Numbered from the stretch's first letter, positions 28,131 to 37,894 are shown. The stretch: 53,193 nt of DNA from Candidatus Magasanikiibacteriota bacterium (GCA_016189025.1 JACPGS010000028.1:1-53193), one strand, 5' to 3'. Notes: a model not told the origin generated them from the sequence alone. Numbers and translations are program-made.

Positions 28131-29286
28131 AAGTAAATTTTTTGGCTGATAACCGGGGATGATTAATTAGCCGCTCCAGCAAACGCACAATACGATTGCC
28201 CGCCCGACCATCGCCATAGGGACTGCGGGCGCGCCGGCAGCGCGCCCGGAACGGCAAGCTGATTGCCCTGGTAATGGCAGCGCTAATCGCCTGCTCCCGG
28301 TAGCCGGCAGACAAAACATTTCTGCCGCACTCCCGCCCCTGCTGGCGCGGCCCGATATTAACGGCGGGAAGCTGAAACCAAGTAGACTCAATAATGCCAG
28401 AGCTGGAATTACCCACCAATACCGCGGCCTCCCGAAGTAAATTAAGATATTGCCGATGCGGAATGTTGCGGAATAAATACCAGCCCGCCCGGCCGCGCTG
28501 CCGCTCCAGCGCCTTAATAATAGTGGCGCTGCCCTCGTCGCTATTGGGATAAATCAATAATTTTTCGTATGGGGAGAAATGAGTTAAGGCCCGCAAGGTA
28601 GGGCTAATTTGGCCCGCTACCGGCACCGGATCCAGCGGAGCCGGATGTTGAATTAACACTAGCCAGGGACGATCGGGCCGGACGCCAAGCGCACGGGCAA
28701 GCGCCTGACGGGTCATTACCGGAGCGGTGCGCAGGGCATCAATCCCGGGCGCTCCCACGCAATGCACTCGCCAGGGTTCTTCGCCCAATTTAATTACCCG
28801 CTGATAGCTTTGAGGCGAAGCAGTAAAATGCAAGTGGGAAAATTTGGTAATGGAATGGCGGATATATTCGTCAACAATAGCGCTGGTAACGTCCCCGCCA
28901 TGAATATGCGCCAGCGGAATCTTCAAGTGCCCCCCGACAATGGCTCCGGCAAACGGTTCATCGCGATCCCCCAGCACTAAAATTAAATCCGGACGCTGAC
29001 GCTCGCAATAGCGCTTAATGCCCATAATCTCGCGGCTAAGCGCCGTTAACATATCGTCTGACTCTCGCACCGGCACCACGGCGGCAATCGGCACCCGATC
29101 GCGCTTAATCTCATCAATAGTATGGCCGTAACGCCGCAAAGTATGCATGCCGGTAACCAGAAGGCGCCAAGCCAGCGTTTTGCTACGCCGCAGTCCGGCC
29201 AGGGTGGAGCGCAGTAAGCCATACTCGGCCCGCGTGCCGGTAATTACCAGGATTTTCTTTTTAGGAGCCCGGCGCCTTTTATTCAT
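28123..29286 (-). CDS. UDP-N-acetylglucosamine 2-epimerase, hydrolysing (NeuC/LegG-like)
   Basis: ILVITGTRAEYGLLRSTL, LVLGDRDEPFAGAIVGGHLKIPLAHIHGGDVT, GNSSSGIIESTW. Confidence 0.92.
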   Translation of the reverse strand: MNKRRRAPKKKILVITGTRAEYGLLRSTLAGLRRSKTLAWRLLVTGMHTLRRYGHTIDEIKRDRVPIAAVVPVRESDDMLTALSREIMGIKRYCERQRPDLILVLGDRDEPFAGAIVGGHLKIPLAHIHGGDVTSAIVDEYIRHSITKFSHLHFTASPQSYQRVIKLGEEPWRVHCVGAPGIDALRTAPVMTRQALARALGVRPDRPWLVLIQHPAPLDPVPVAGQISPTLRALTHFSPYEKLLIYPNSDEGSATIIKALERQRGRAGWYLFRNIPHRQYLNLLREAAVLVGNSSSGIIESTWFQLPAVNIGPRQQGRECGRNVLSAGYREQAISAAITRAISLPFRARCRRARSPYGDGRAGNRIVRLLERLINHPRLSAKKFTYA

Positions 29287-30346
29287 AATCAGCCGCGGTG
29301 AGTTTAGTATCGGCCGGAATATCTCGGGTAGCTTTGCGACCAATCAGACTGTCCAGTTGCTTAGGCGGTATTCCGTCTCCCGGCCGCTTGGTCATTAAAT
29401 CCTCTCTTTGGACTACGGCCCCGCGCGCAATGGCGCGGCGCGTGACAATGCTCTTGCGAATCAGTTGCCGGACACTTTCCTCTTCCGGCGTACATTGCTT
29501 AGCTAAAGAGCCAAGCATGACTTCCACTTTGTGGACTGTAGTGACCATCTCTTTAAGCTCGGCGGGCGTGAGCGAGGCTCGCTGGTCCGGGCCGGGAAGA
29601 CTTTTGTCAAGCGTAAAATGTTTTTCAATCAAACAAGCGCCCAGAGTAGCTGCCATAATCGGGGCAACCAGCGGGTAGCCGTCCAAGGTGCCGTGGCCAT
29701 TGTCGGAATACCCGATAGGAACCTTAAGCTCCTCCTGCAAGGCAGGAATGACACGCAGGTTTAAGCTCGCATCCGAGGGCGGATAATTTGAGGTTGAATG
29801 TAGGACGATGACGTTTTGGTTGCCGGTTTGGTAAATGGCAGCCAGTGCTTCTTGCACTTCAGCCAAGGTAGACATGCCGGTGGAAAGAATCATCGGCTTC
29901 TGCTTTTTGGCAATATGATAAAGATAGGGAAGGTTGGTTACTTCGCCGGATGGTATTTTGTAGGCGGGAACCAGGCCCTCAAGAAAGTCGGCGTCTGCTT
30001 CATTAAAAGGAGTGGAGAGAAAGATGATGCCGCGCTGGTCAGCGTACTGCTTAAGTTCATAATGCGCTGCCGGCGAAAGCTCCAGGCGCTTGAGCATGTC
30101 ATACTGGGATTCTTTCTTGCCAGTATTGGTAACTTGATAATCACACTGGGCCGCATCCTTGGTCACCAAGGTTTCCGCGGTGAAAGTTTGGAATTTTACC
30201 GCATCGGCGCCGGCAGCGGCGGCGGCATCAACGAGCTTACGCGCTAAGGCAATGTCGCCGTTGTGATTAACGCCAGCTTCGGCGATAATAAACACCGGCT
30301 CCCCCGGGCCGACTTTTTTGGTGCCGATAGTAATGGTGTTCAACAT
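29279..30346 (-). CDS. neuB: N-acylneuraminate/legionaminate synthase with SAF domain (NeuB/LegI-like)
   Basis: FIIAEAGVNHNGDIALARKLVDAAAAAGADAVKFQTF, MILSTGMSTLAEV, IEKHFTLDKSLPGPDQRASL. Confidence 0.94.
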   Translation of the reverse strand: MLNTITIGTKKVGPGEPVFIIAEAGVNHNGDIALARKLVDAAAAAGADAVKFQTFTAETLVTKDAAQCDYQVTNTGKKESQYDMLKRLELSPAAHYELKQYADQRGIIFLSTPFNEADADFLEGLVPAYKIPSGEVTNLPYLYHIAKKQKPMILSTGMSTLAEVQEALAAIYQTGNQNVIVLHSTSNYPPSDASLNLRVIPALQEELKVPIGYSDNGHGTLDGYPLVAPIMAATLGACLIEKHFTLDKSLPGPDQRASLTPAELKEMVTTVHKVEVMLGSLAKQCTPEEESVRQLIRKSIVTRRAIARGAVVQREDLMTKRPGDGIPPKQLDSLIGRKATRDIPADTKLTAADYE

Positions 30347-30452
30347 ATCTATAAAAATATACATTAAACCGATGATTATTAACTGATTACTGAATTTGCT
30401 GATTTGATACTAATAGTATACACTAAACTTCAATAAAAACAAGCTTGATCTT

Positions 30453-31292
30453 ATGATCGGCATATTGCTCACGCTCCTCGGCACCCTGGGGCAAGAAATT
30501 GCCAGCGCCCTCGGCAAACAATCGGTGGCGGCGCGCGAACTCCACCTGTATACCGTAGCCTCGCTTCACTTGCTCGCCGGAGTGGCGCTGTGGGTGATAT
30601 TAGCAGCGATCCGGCCGAGCGCCTTTATTTTTTCCGCCGCGTCGCTCCCTACGTTCCTCACCCGCCTGATATTAGAAATCGTACTCGCGCATCTTGGAAT
30701 TTTAGCACTGGTGCGCGCCGACCGCAGTACTTTTGGATTTTTTCGCGCCCTCACTATCCCGCTCTTGGCGGGAATTGATTTAATTCTCGGTTACCCGCTC
30801 TCCTTTTGGCAAATAATCGGACTAATAGTGATAGTGGTAACTCTGGCTCTCTTGTGGGGAGGGCCTCATTTGCAGCGAGCCGGGCGCGGTTTGGTACTAA
30901 CTACCGCCATCCTGGCCGCCCTCACGCTCTCGCTCTACAAATATAATATCACCCATTTCAACTCGGTGGCGGGCGAACAGCTGCCGATTCACCTGGGGCT
31001 CTTAATCTATTTTTGGATCCTCGCCCGTTATCAGGCCAAAGCTAATCTGTGGCAAGCGATCAGACAGCCGAGCGCCCTTTCCCAAACCCTGGCCCAGGGA
31101 ATCGGCGGAGTGATTGAGAGTTTTGCCTACCAGTTTGCGCCGGCTTCGGTGATTGTGGGCGCCAAGCGCGCCGCCGCGGTGCTGTGGTCAACGGTAGCCG
31201 GACGCCTGATGTTTAAAGAAGAAAACTTCCGCCAAAAACTGGGGTGGGTGATAATCCTCACGCTGGCAATTTTACTTTTGGCGATCGGATGA
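30453..31292 (+). CDS. EamA/DMT-like multi-pass membrane protein
   Basis: About ten hydrophobic helices; final REENFRQKLGWVIILTLAILLLAIG-type ending. Confidence 0.7.
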   Translation: MIGILLTLLGTLGQEIASALGKQSVAARELHLYTVASLHLLAGVALWVILAAIRPSAFIFSAASLPTFLTRLILEIVLAHLGILALVRADRSTFGFFRALTIPLLAGIDLILGYPLSFWQIIGLIVIVVTLALLWGGPHLQRAGRGLVLTTAILAALTLSLYKYNITHFNSVAGEQLPIHLGLLIYFWILARYQAKANLWQAIRQPSALSQTLAQGIGGVIESFAYQFAPASVIVGAKRAAAVLWSTVAGRLMFKEENFRQKLGWVIILTLAILLLAIG

Positions 31293-31298
31293 AAAGCT

Positions 31299-31487
31299 GA
31301 AACTGTAGAAGAATAGAGAAATAACCAGTTAGCATCAGGGCGTGGCAGACGAGTGTCTTTGGGCGCGCAACCACCGCGTAAGCGGGGGGAGCACCCAAAG
31401 AGTGTCTGCCGCGACCAACCAAGTGAGTTTTAGCAATAGCGATAGCGACCAGTTAAAATAGTATCGTCGGTATTCTTCTGCAGTTTC
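31299..31487 (+). repeat. Family A palindromic element A4
   Basis: GAAACTGTAGAAGAAT...ATTCTTCTGCAGTTTC; apex CCACCGCGTAAGCGGGGGG. Confidence 0.93.
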
Positions 31488-31490
31488 AAA

Positions 31491-32474
31491 TTACTCTGAA
31501 GACTTAATCAGCTTAAACAGCAACCTTAAGTTAACCAAATTCTCTTCAAAAGTAAACGGATAAGGAGCGCGTCCCGCGATAGCATCTAAAAATGCCTTAA
31601 TTTCATCATTATACATCTCTTCCTCGTTCACATAACCGATTTCCGGCTGGCCGCGGGGTACGTCAATCACGTCGGTAGTTTTGGACTGGACGTCAAATAC
31701 TTTAATCTGATAAGCAAACCGCTCCCAATCCAACACGCCGGTCGCGCCCAGCACCCGCAAGGTGCGCAACGGCTGGCGGGCAATCACGTCAATTAACAAA
31801 TTGCCCCGGATGCCGTTGTCATATTTAACGTTGGCTAATACCACGTCATCCGCCGGCATATCCAGATCAGAAACTTTAGCAATAACACCGCGAACGTCAA
31901 CCGGGGCGGCGCCCATTAACCAGTTCAGCCAAATTAGTTCAAACGCAAACATTTCCCGGCAGGCGCTGGTGGATTTTTGGGCAAAATAAACCTGGCGATA
32001 ATCTTCCCAGGGGTGCCAGTCGGGCAAATACTGCCCCATATGGTACTGGAACGCCAGAATTTTGCCGATTTTGCCGGCCGTTAAAATTTCTTTCAGCATC
32101 TTAATCGGAGCGTAAAAACGCATAGTGCAAGAAGGCGCTTTTACGGTGGGAGTATTGCGGTGCTTAAAAATCTCTTCGTAACCGTCGGCGCTGGTGGGGT
32201 GCTCCACAAAAAAATGTTTCTGGCGCTGCAGGGCATAGCGAATATAGTCGCCGTGCGCTTCGGGCGAGGTGGAAATAATCAGGGCCGTAAAATCTTCCGG
32301 CCTGACCTGGTTAAAATCATCCACGATGGTGATGCCGTATTTGGCTTGGGCTTCGGCCCGGCGGTCGGGGCGTCGGTCAAACCCAAGGATGTTGTTTTCG
32401 CCGTGGCGGCGCAGATTGCGGATGCGGCGCTTGCCCATGGAACCCAGGCCGACGATTAAAAAAGTCTGATTCAT
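31491..32474 (-). CDS. Gfo/Idh/MocA family oxidoreductase
   Basis: FLIVGLGSMGKRRIRNLRRHG, VEHPTSADGYEEI. Confidence 0.9.
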   Translation of the reverse strand: MNQTFLIVGLGSMGKRRIRNLRRHGENNILGFDRRPDRRAEAQAKYGITIVDDFNQVRPEDFTALIISTSPEAHGDYIRYALQRQKHFFVEHPTSADGYEEIFKHRNTPTVKAPSCTMRFYAPIKMLKEILTAGKIGKILAFQYHMGQYLPDWHPWEDYRQVYFAQKSTSACREMFAFELIWLNWLMGAAPVDVRGVIAKVSDLDMPADDVVLANVKYDNGIRGNLLIDVIARQPLRTLRVLGATGVLDWERFAYQIKVFDVQSKTTDVIDVPRGQPEIGYVNEEEMYNDEIKAFLDAIAGRAPYPFTFEENLVNLRLLFKLIKSSE

Positions 32475-32480
32475 AATAGT

Positions 32481-32669
32481 GAAACTGCAGAAGAATTGGA
32501 AAAACCAGTTAGCATCAGGGCGTGGCAGACGAGTGTCTTTGGGCGCGCAGTCCCGACCCAGTCGGGAGGAGCACCCAAAGAGTGTCTGCTACGCCCAACC
32601 AGGTTAAACTTAGTAATAGCGATAGCGACCAGTTAAATAACGGCACTGCCGGCATTCTCCTACAATTTC
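32481..32669 (+). repeat. Family A palindromic element A5
   Basis: GAAACTGCAGAAGAAT...ATTCTCCTACAATTTC; apex TCCCGACCCAGTCGGGA. Confidence 0.92.
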
Positions 32670-33391
32670 ATCGCGGCAATGCGCCTGGCCAGGCGGCGGC
32701 GATTTTTATACAGCAGCTCGGCCAGCGCCCAGTCTTCCGGCGTGTCTAAATCCACCGAGCGCCAGCGGTCGCATATCACCGCCTTGGTATTCTTCATGAT
32801 AATGATTTTTTGCTGGAGAAATTTCCGGACGTTGAAAATATAGACAAAGCAGCCGTTAAGAATATAGGCCGGACGCCACTCTTGAATGTTGGTGGATTGC
32901 CGCTCCGAACCGTTCCCTAAAATAATGTTCTGCTTTTGATCCAAATAATATAAGCGCGGGTGGGTAGGGGCAATGGTGAGCACGGTATCCGCTTTCGTGC
33001 GCTGCATTAAGCGCCAACATTGCTGAAGGTCTGTTATTTCCCGGAGCGGCGAGGTGGTCTGCAGTAATAGCACATAATCGGGCCGATAGTTTTGCTCCTG
33101 GCGCAGCCGCTGCAATAAATATAAAAGCGCGTCGTTTACGCTGGACCGGTTGGTTGCCAAAGCCGCCGGCCGCAACCAGGGCACCTCGGCGCCGTAACGC
33201 CGGGCCACGGCGGCAATAACAGGCGAATCCGTATCAACAATCAGGCGACTGGTAGGGGGCCAGCTTAAGGCCTGCTGAATAGCATAAGCGATTAACGGCC
33301 GCCCCAAAAATTTCCGGATATTTTTATGGGGAATTCTTTGCGATCCGCCGCGGGCGGGAATCACTACTAATACTTTAGGGCGTCTGGGCAT
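32660..33391 (-). CDS. CMP-nonulosonate cytidylyltransferase (NeuA/LegF-like)
   Basis: VLVVIPARGGSQRIPHKNIRKFLGRPLIAYAIQQAL, LLQTTSPLREITDLQ. Confidence 0.93.
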   Translation of the reverse strand: MPRRPKVLVVIPARGGSQRIPHKNIRKFLGRPLIAYAIQQALSWPPTSRLIVDTDSPVIAAVARRYGAEVPWLRPAALATNRSSVNDALLYLLQRLRQEQNYRPDYVLLLQTTSPLREITDLQQCWRLMQRTKADTVLTIAPTHPRLYYLDQKQNIILGNGSERQSTNIQEWRPAYILNGCFVYIFNVRKFLQQKIIIMKNTKAVICDRWRSVDLDTPEDWALAELLYKNRRRLARRIAAMKL

Positions 33392-33407
33392 ATTGATTGA
33401 CGACTAA

Positions 33408-34592
33408 TTAGCTTACCTGATACTTCAGCTTCCACTCTCCGTTAACTTTTTCCCACAGATGGGGCGAACGATAGGAATCAATTACCTGATAAAAATGCTC
33501 CTCGGTGATCCCGAGATATTCCAGAAATTCCCGGAAATACTTTTTGGGGAATTCGCCGTCATAGCGCCGCACCAACGCCACGCCCTCCTCGCGGGTAATA
33601 TGGCCGTCGCGGATTTCGTGGGCGGCGTCCGAGGTGGCCCGGCCGATGCCGAATTTAATAAAGGCCAGATAAAAATGAAAGCCATCGGTTTTATCGTCCA
33701 GACTGGCGTACTTGGAATAAGTGCCTTCGGAACGCCCCTCTTCATTCACCGTAAAGCCGGTATATTTTTGGGCGTAGTAAAAATTCTCTTGCGGCACCCA
33801 TTTGCGATAATAAGACAGCCAGTGCATCTGGGCGCCCAAACGCTCAATGGATTCCAAGGGCGGCGGCCGGTAGAGCGCGAAAGTCTCCGGCTCAATTTCT
33901 TCCGGCTTAAAAATTCCTAATTCTTGCCCCGCGGCCGCCAATTTATCCACTCCCGCTCCCTTAAAATATAATTTTTCCCAGTCCGCCACCGATTCAAACG
34001 GCTTATCCGCATTCTGGAGCGAGCCGCCATATTCTACTTCGCCGTTTTCACCGTAAAAAATCAGGGGAATCCCGAATTTAAGCGCCAGCTGAAAAGCATA
34101 GGCTTTTTGGCCGAAAGCAAACGGCTCCCAGGCATCGCCTTTCAGTTCAAAAGCCACCCGCGCCAGCTTGCGATGCAGCGGGCCGTTCGGGAAACAATTC
34201 AGCACGGTAAAGCCGGATTGCACAAAATTATTAAAATTTTTCCAGCCGATGTCAGTATAGATAAACGGCGCCCAGGTAACGACCAGGGGGTGCATGCCGT
34301 ACTGGGTTTTAAGATAATGCGCGGTATAGCCGCTGTCTTTGCCGCCGCTCCCCGGCACAATAACGTCAAAACTTCCGTCGCGCGACCGGTAGCGGTCGCA
34401 TAGCTCTTTAAGTTCAGCCTCGCGGGCCGCCCAGTCAATTAGGTGATGTTTGCGCCAGGCGTACTCGCAGGCGCTGCAGACCCCTTCGGCGTTAAAAGTA
34501 ATCCGCGGCCGCTGGTTAGAGACCACGCAGCGGGTGCAAAATTTCACCTCTTTCGGCTGGGTCAACAGTTGTTGATCAAGTTTTTGGATCAT
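33408..34592 (-). CDS. N-acetyl sugar amidotransferase (WbpG/PseA-like)
   Basis: EVKFCTRCVVSNQRPRITFNAEGVCSACEYA, FDVIVPGSGGKDSGYTAHYLKTQYGMHPLVVTW. Confidence 0.94.
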   Translation of the reverse strand: MIQKLDQQLLTQPKEVKFCTRCVVSNQRPRITFNAEGVCSACEYAWRKHHLIDWAAREAELKELCDRYRSRDGSFDVIVPGSGGKDSGYTAHYLKTQYGMHPLVVTWAPFIYTDIGWKNFNNFVQSGFTVLNCFPNGPLHRKLARVAFELKGDAWEPFAFGQKAYAFQLALKFGIPLIFYGENGEVEYGGSLQNADKPFESVADWEKLYFKGAGVDKLAAAGQELGIFKPEEIEPETFALYRPPPLESIERLGAQMHWLSYYRKWVPQENFYYAQKYTGFTVNEEGRSEGTYSKYASLDDKTDGFHFYLAFIKFGIGRATSDAAHEIRDGHITREEGVALVRRYDGEFPKKYFREFLEYLGITEEHFYQVIDSYRSPHLWEKVNGEWKLKYQVS

Positions 34593-34604
34593 ATTTTTTA
34601 CTAA

Positions 34605-34729
34605 TGACGTTACGGTTACATCGTTTCCGCCTGGTCGCTATCGCTATTGCTGGAAACTACCTGGTCGGGCGCCCCGACTAAGTCGGGGCGCCCTGATGCT
34701 AACTGGTTATTACTATTTTTACAGCCTCA
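34605..34729 (-). repeat. Family A palindromic element A6 (internally shortened)
   Basis: CCGCCTGGTCGCTATCGCTATTGCTGG...CCCTGATGCTAACTGGTTAT; apex GCGCCCCGACTAAGTCGGGGCGC; lacks the GGCAGAC arms. Confidence 0.85.
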
Positions 34730-35376
34730 TTCTGCTGTTTAACTAACGCAACAAACTGCTTGATGATTGCCTGCCCCACCGGGCCGCTTTTTTCCGGATG
34801 AAACTGGGTGCCGTAAATATTGCCGCGCCGGATAGCCGCACAGAACTGATACCCGCCGTAGGTGGTGAGGGCAAATACGGCAACGGAGTCGGCCGGTTCT
34901 AAAATATAGGAATGGACAAAATAAACCTGCGTTCCCGGCGCCACCGGCGCCAAAATAGTATTAGTCCAGGCGTCCGGAGCCGGCGGCCTAATGCTGTTCC
35001 AGCCGATGTGGGGCACCTTTTCTTTTTCCGGCAAGGGGGGAAAGTGGACTACCTTGCCCGGGATCACTCCTAACCCAGAATGTATACCAAATTCATGGCC
35101 TTCGGTCAACAGCAATTGAGCTCCTAAACAAATGCCGAGCAGCGGCCGGTTGCTTAAAGCCAGCTCGCGAATCAGACTAGTTAAACCGCGCCGCTCCAAG
35201 CCCCGCATGCCGGCGGCAAAAGCGCCGACGCCAGGCAAAATAATTCCGGCCGCGGCGCGAATCACTTCCGGCTCTTCGGAAACCACCACTGCCTCGGTGA
35301 ACTGGCGCACCGACCGGATTAAACTATTCAAATTGCCGACCCCGTAATCAACAATAACCAAACTCGCGTGAGACAT
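34699..35376 (-). CDS. HisH-like glutamine amidotransferase subunit (sugar amidination)
   Basis: LVIVDYGVGNLNSLIRSVRQF, GIILPGVGAF, LLGICLGAQLLL, GTQFHPEKSG. Confidence 0.93.
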   Translation of the reverse strand: MSHASLVIVDYGVGNLNSLIRSVRQFTEAVVVSEEPEVIRAAAGIILPGVGAFAAGMRGLERRGLTSLIRELALSNRPLLGICLGAQLLLTEGHEFGIHSGLGVIPGKVVHFPPLPEKEKVPHIGWNSIRPPAPDAWTNTILAPVAPGTQVYFVHSYILEPADSVAVFALTTYGGYQFCAAIRRGNIYGTQFHPEKSGPVGQAIIKQFVALVKQQNEAVKIVITS

Positions 35377-35381
35377 AAAAA

Positions 35382-36143
35382 TTAAATTAGGCGCACCGGA
35401 ATTCCTTTTTGTCGCAAATGTTCCTTAACCGCGCCAATGCTATGCTCCTGGTAATGAAAAATAGAAGAAGCAGCCACCGCATCGGCAGGACCCTCTTGAA
35501 TGACTGTGGCGACACTGTCCGGGTCAGCGGCTCCCCCGTGCCCGATTACCGGCACCGGCGCCCAGCTGGTGATTTGCTGGATGAGCTCCAAATCAAACCC
35601 GCGCCGCGTGCCGTCGCGATCAATAGACGAAATCAGAATCTCGCCGGCACCCAATTCCACCCCCTGCCTCGCCCACTCCCCCGCCTCCCGGCCGCTCGGT
35701 TCCCGTCCGCCATCGGTATAGGCTTCGTAATGCCCGGCTGACTTCTGTTTGGCTTCAATAAATAAAACAATGCACTGCGAACCGAATTCTTCGGCCGCCT
35801 CCGCAATAAATTCGGGGCGATGCGTGGCGTAGGTATTAAGGGCGACTTTATCGGCGCCCGAGCGCAGGGCATGGTTAATGTCCTGAATAGTGCGGATGCC
35901 GCCGCCCACCGTGACCGGAATAAAAATGTTGGCCGTTACCGCGCGCAACAAATCAAAATCCAGACTGCGCTGGTAAAGGCTGGCCACAATATCCAAGTAG
36001 ATCAGCTCGTCGGCGCCCTCCTGGTAATAGCGCTCGGCGAGCGGCTGCGGTTCGCCAATCACCCGCAAGGCCTCGGTATGCACCGGCTTTACTACGTTTG
36101 GGCCTTTAATGTGCAGGGCCGGAATGATTCTGATATTTTTCAT
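35382..36143 (-). CDS. HisF-like cyclase subunit (sugar amidination)
   Basis: IRIIPALHIKGPNVVKPVH, EGADELIYLDIVASLYQR, VGGGIRTIQDINHALRSGADKVALN. Confidence 0.93.
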   Translation of the reverse strand: MKNIRIIPALHIKGPNVVKPVHTEALRVIGEPQPLAERYYQEGADELIYLDIVASLYQRSLDFDLLRAVTANIFIPVTVGGGIRTIQDINHALRSGADKVALNTYATHRPEFIAEAAEEFGSQCIVLFIEAKQKSAGHYEAYTDGGREPSGREAGEWARQGVELGAGEILISSIDRDGTRRGFDLELIQQITSWAPVPVIGHGGAADPDSVATVIQEGPADAVAASSIFHYQEHSIGAVKEHLRQKGIPVRLI

Positions 36144-36192
36144 GGGGAGTGAGCTAATTGCTCAATTTGATTTGCTAATCTATTTACTATCT

Positions 36193-36377
36193 TGAACCTG
36201 TATAAGAATGCTGACTTAATCATTATCCGCCTGGTCGCTATCGCTATTGCTAGGACTGCCTGGTTGGTCGCGGCAGACACTCTTTGGGTGCTCCCCCGAT
36301 TTAATCGGGGTGCGCGCCCAAAGACACTCGTCTGCCGCTCCCTAATGCTGACTGATTTTTTATTCTTCTTCAATCTC
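36193..36377 (-). repeat. Family A palindromic element A7
   Basis: GAACCTGTATAAGAAT...ATTCTTCTTCAATCTC; apex CCCCGATTTAATCGGGG. Confidence 0.9.
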
Positions 36378-37890
36378 ATCTTACCTTGCCGGCAATCAAA
36401 CCGGCCAGCCGCGCCAATTCCTCGCGGTGTTCGGCAAGACGGCTGCCGCCTTCTATGTCCCAAAGTTGCACTAAATCCACCTCCACGCTTTCCGCCAGGC
36501 AGGCGGCAATAAAATCCACCAGTTCCGCTTCATCATAGCGGAAATTCTCCAGTTGCTCTTTTATTAAATAGGGCAGTTCGGCAATCGCCCGGCACTGCTT
36601 AACCATTGATAAACTGCTGTAATACATGGGGCCGAAAGTAACAACGGGTTTTTTGAGCAATACCGCCTCCCAGGCCGAAGTGCCGGTGATGGTAATCGTC
36701 AGGTCGCTGCCTTGAATCAGATCAAAACCGGAATAACCGGGCGGCACTAACCGGACATTGGGAATTTTTTTCAGCTCCCGGTAATAGCGCCGCGGCCGCA
36801 AACCGTACATGCCGGGATGATCCTTAACGTAAAGTTTGTATTCTACCGGCAGCGAACGCGCCACCTGGCTGATTAACCACTGCTGATCGGTATAAAAGGG
36901 GGCGAGAATGATGGGATAAGCCTCGGGTTCGGTATGCAGGGCAAAGTAAGCATATTTTTCACCCGGCGCCGGATAGTCATAAAGATCGCCGTAGCCGCGC
37001 AAAATCCGCAGTTTGCGGATTAGTTTATCGTAAACCTCATGCCAGGGCTTGATGGTATCGTAATCATCGCGGTAAGGATTACGCGCGTAATCCCAAAATG
37101 ACTTGAGGAACCAGCGCAGCGAACGGGGAGCGCGGCTAGGCAGCAGCCAGTTAAAATATTCGGAACGCGGCGCTACCCGCGGGCTGAAGGCCGCGGCGGC
37201 CGGAGAATTATGCAGATAGTAAGTGGGCCGGGCCTGGAACTCCTGCAGCCAGCGGCGCGCCGGCTGCCGTAATTCTTCGGCGGCGGCATCGTGCTGCTGC
37301 CGCAGCGCGGCGAAAGCGGCGGCTAGATAGGTAGAGGCGTCGTAGCGCTCGCTGACAAAATAGCGGATGCCGATCCGCGGCGCGTCCATGACAATAGTTT
37401 TGATTCCTCTTTTTTTCGCCACGTAATACAGCAGCAGACCGCTTAAATTGGCCACCACGGAAAAAATAATAAAATCCGGCTTGGCTTCATCTAAAAATTT
37501 AATCGCGGCGCGCGCCGTGGCCTGTAGCAGGCGCAGCATTTCTTCGTGGGTATAAACAGAAGTATCGGACGGATAGCTCCGCCGCAATAAGTTATAGCGG
37601 ATTACCCGGTCGGTATTAAGGAAAGGCCATAGATTGGGAATGCCGTAATCGCGCTCCAGGGCGCGCAGATAGGGCAAATCCAGCTTTTCGGTTTGATATT
37701 GCCGATAAATGTCGGCCTCAAATACCAGGTGGGAGTAAGGGACATCAGTTTGCGCGCGCAACCAGTCCCAACTGGAGCGCGTGGTAACATAAGCGCACCA
37801 GTCGGTAATGCCGTGGCGCTCCCGCATAATCTTTACCAGCTCGTGGCCGATAAATACAAAGCGGCGCTGAAGCAATAAACAACCTTTCAT
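36376..37890 (-). CDS. Capsular-polysaccharide-type glycosyltransferase-like protein
   Basis: C-terminal VEYKLYVKDHPGMYGLRPRRYYRELKKIPNVRLV..GSDLTITITGTSAWEAVLLKKPVVTFG, resembling the capsule synthesis (KpsC/Kdo-type) fold. Confidence 0.75.
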   Translation of the reverse strand: MKGCLLLQRRFVFIGHELVKIMRERHGITDWCAYVTTRSSWDWLRAQTDVPYSHLVFEADIYRQYQTEKLDLPYLRALERDYGIPNLWPFLNTDRVIRYNLLRRSYPSDTSVYTHEEMLRLLQATARAAIKFLDEAKPDFIIFSVVANLSGLLLYYVAKKRGIKTIVMDAPRIGIRYFVSERYDASTYLAAAFAALRQQHDAAAEELRQPARRWLQEFQARPTYYLHNSPAAAAFSPRVAPRSEYFNWLLPSRAPRSLRWFLKSFWDYARNPYRDDYDTIKPWHEVYDKLIRKLRILRGYGDLYDYPAPGEKYAYFALHTEPEAYPIILAPFYTDQQWLISQVARSLPVEYKLYVKDHPGMYGLRPRRYYRELKKIPNVRLVPPGYSGFDLIQGSDLTITITGTSAWEAVLLKKPVVTFGPMYYSSLSMVKQCRAIAELPYLIKEQLENFRYDEAELVDFIAACLAESVEVDLVQLWDIEGGSRLAEHREELARLAGLIAGKVR

Positions 37891-37894
37891 AACG

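Noticed and set aside
34699-36143. HisH/HisF as part of histidine biosynthesis
   Set aside because: No other his genes; adjacent WbpG/PseA-like amidotransferase indicates sugar amidination.
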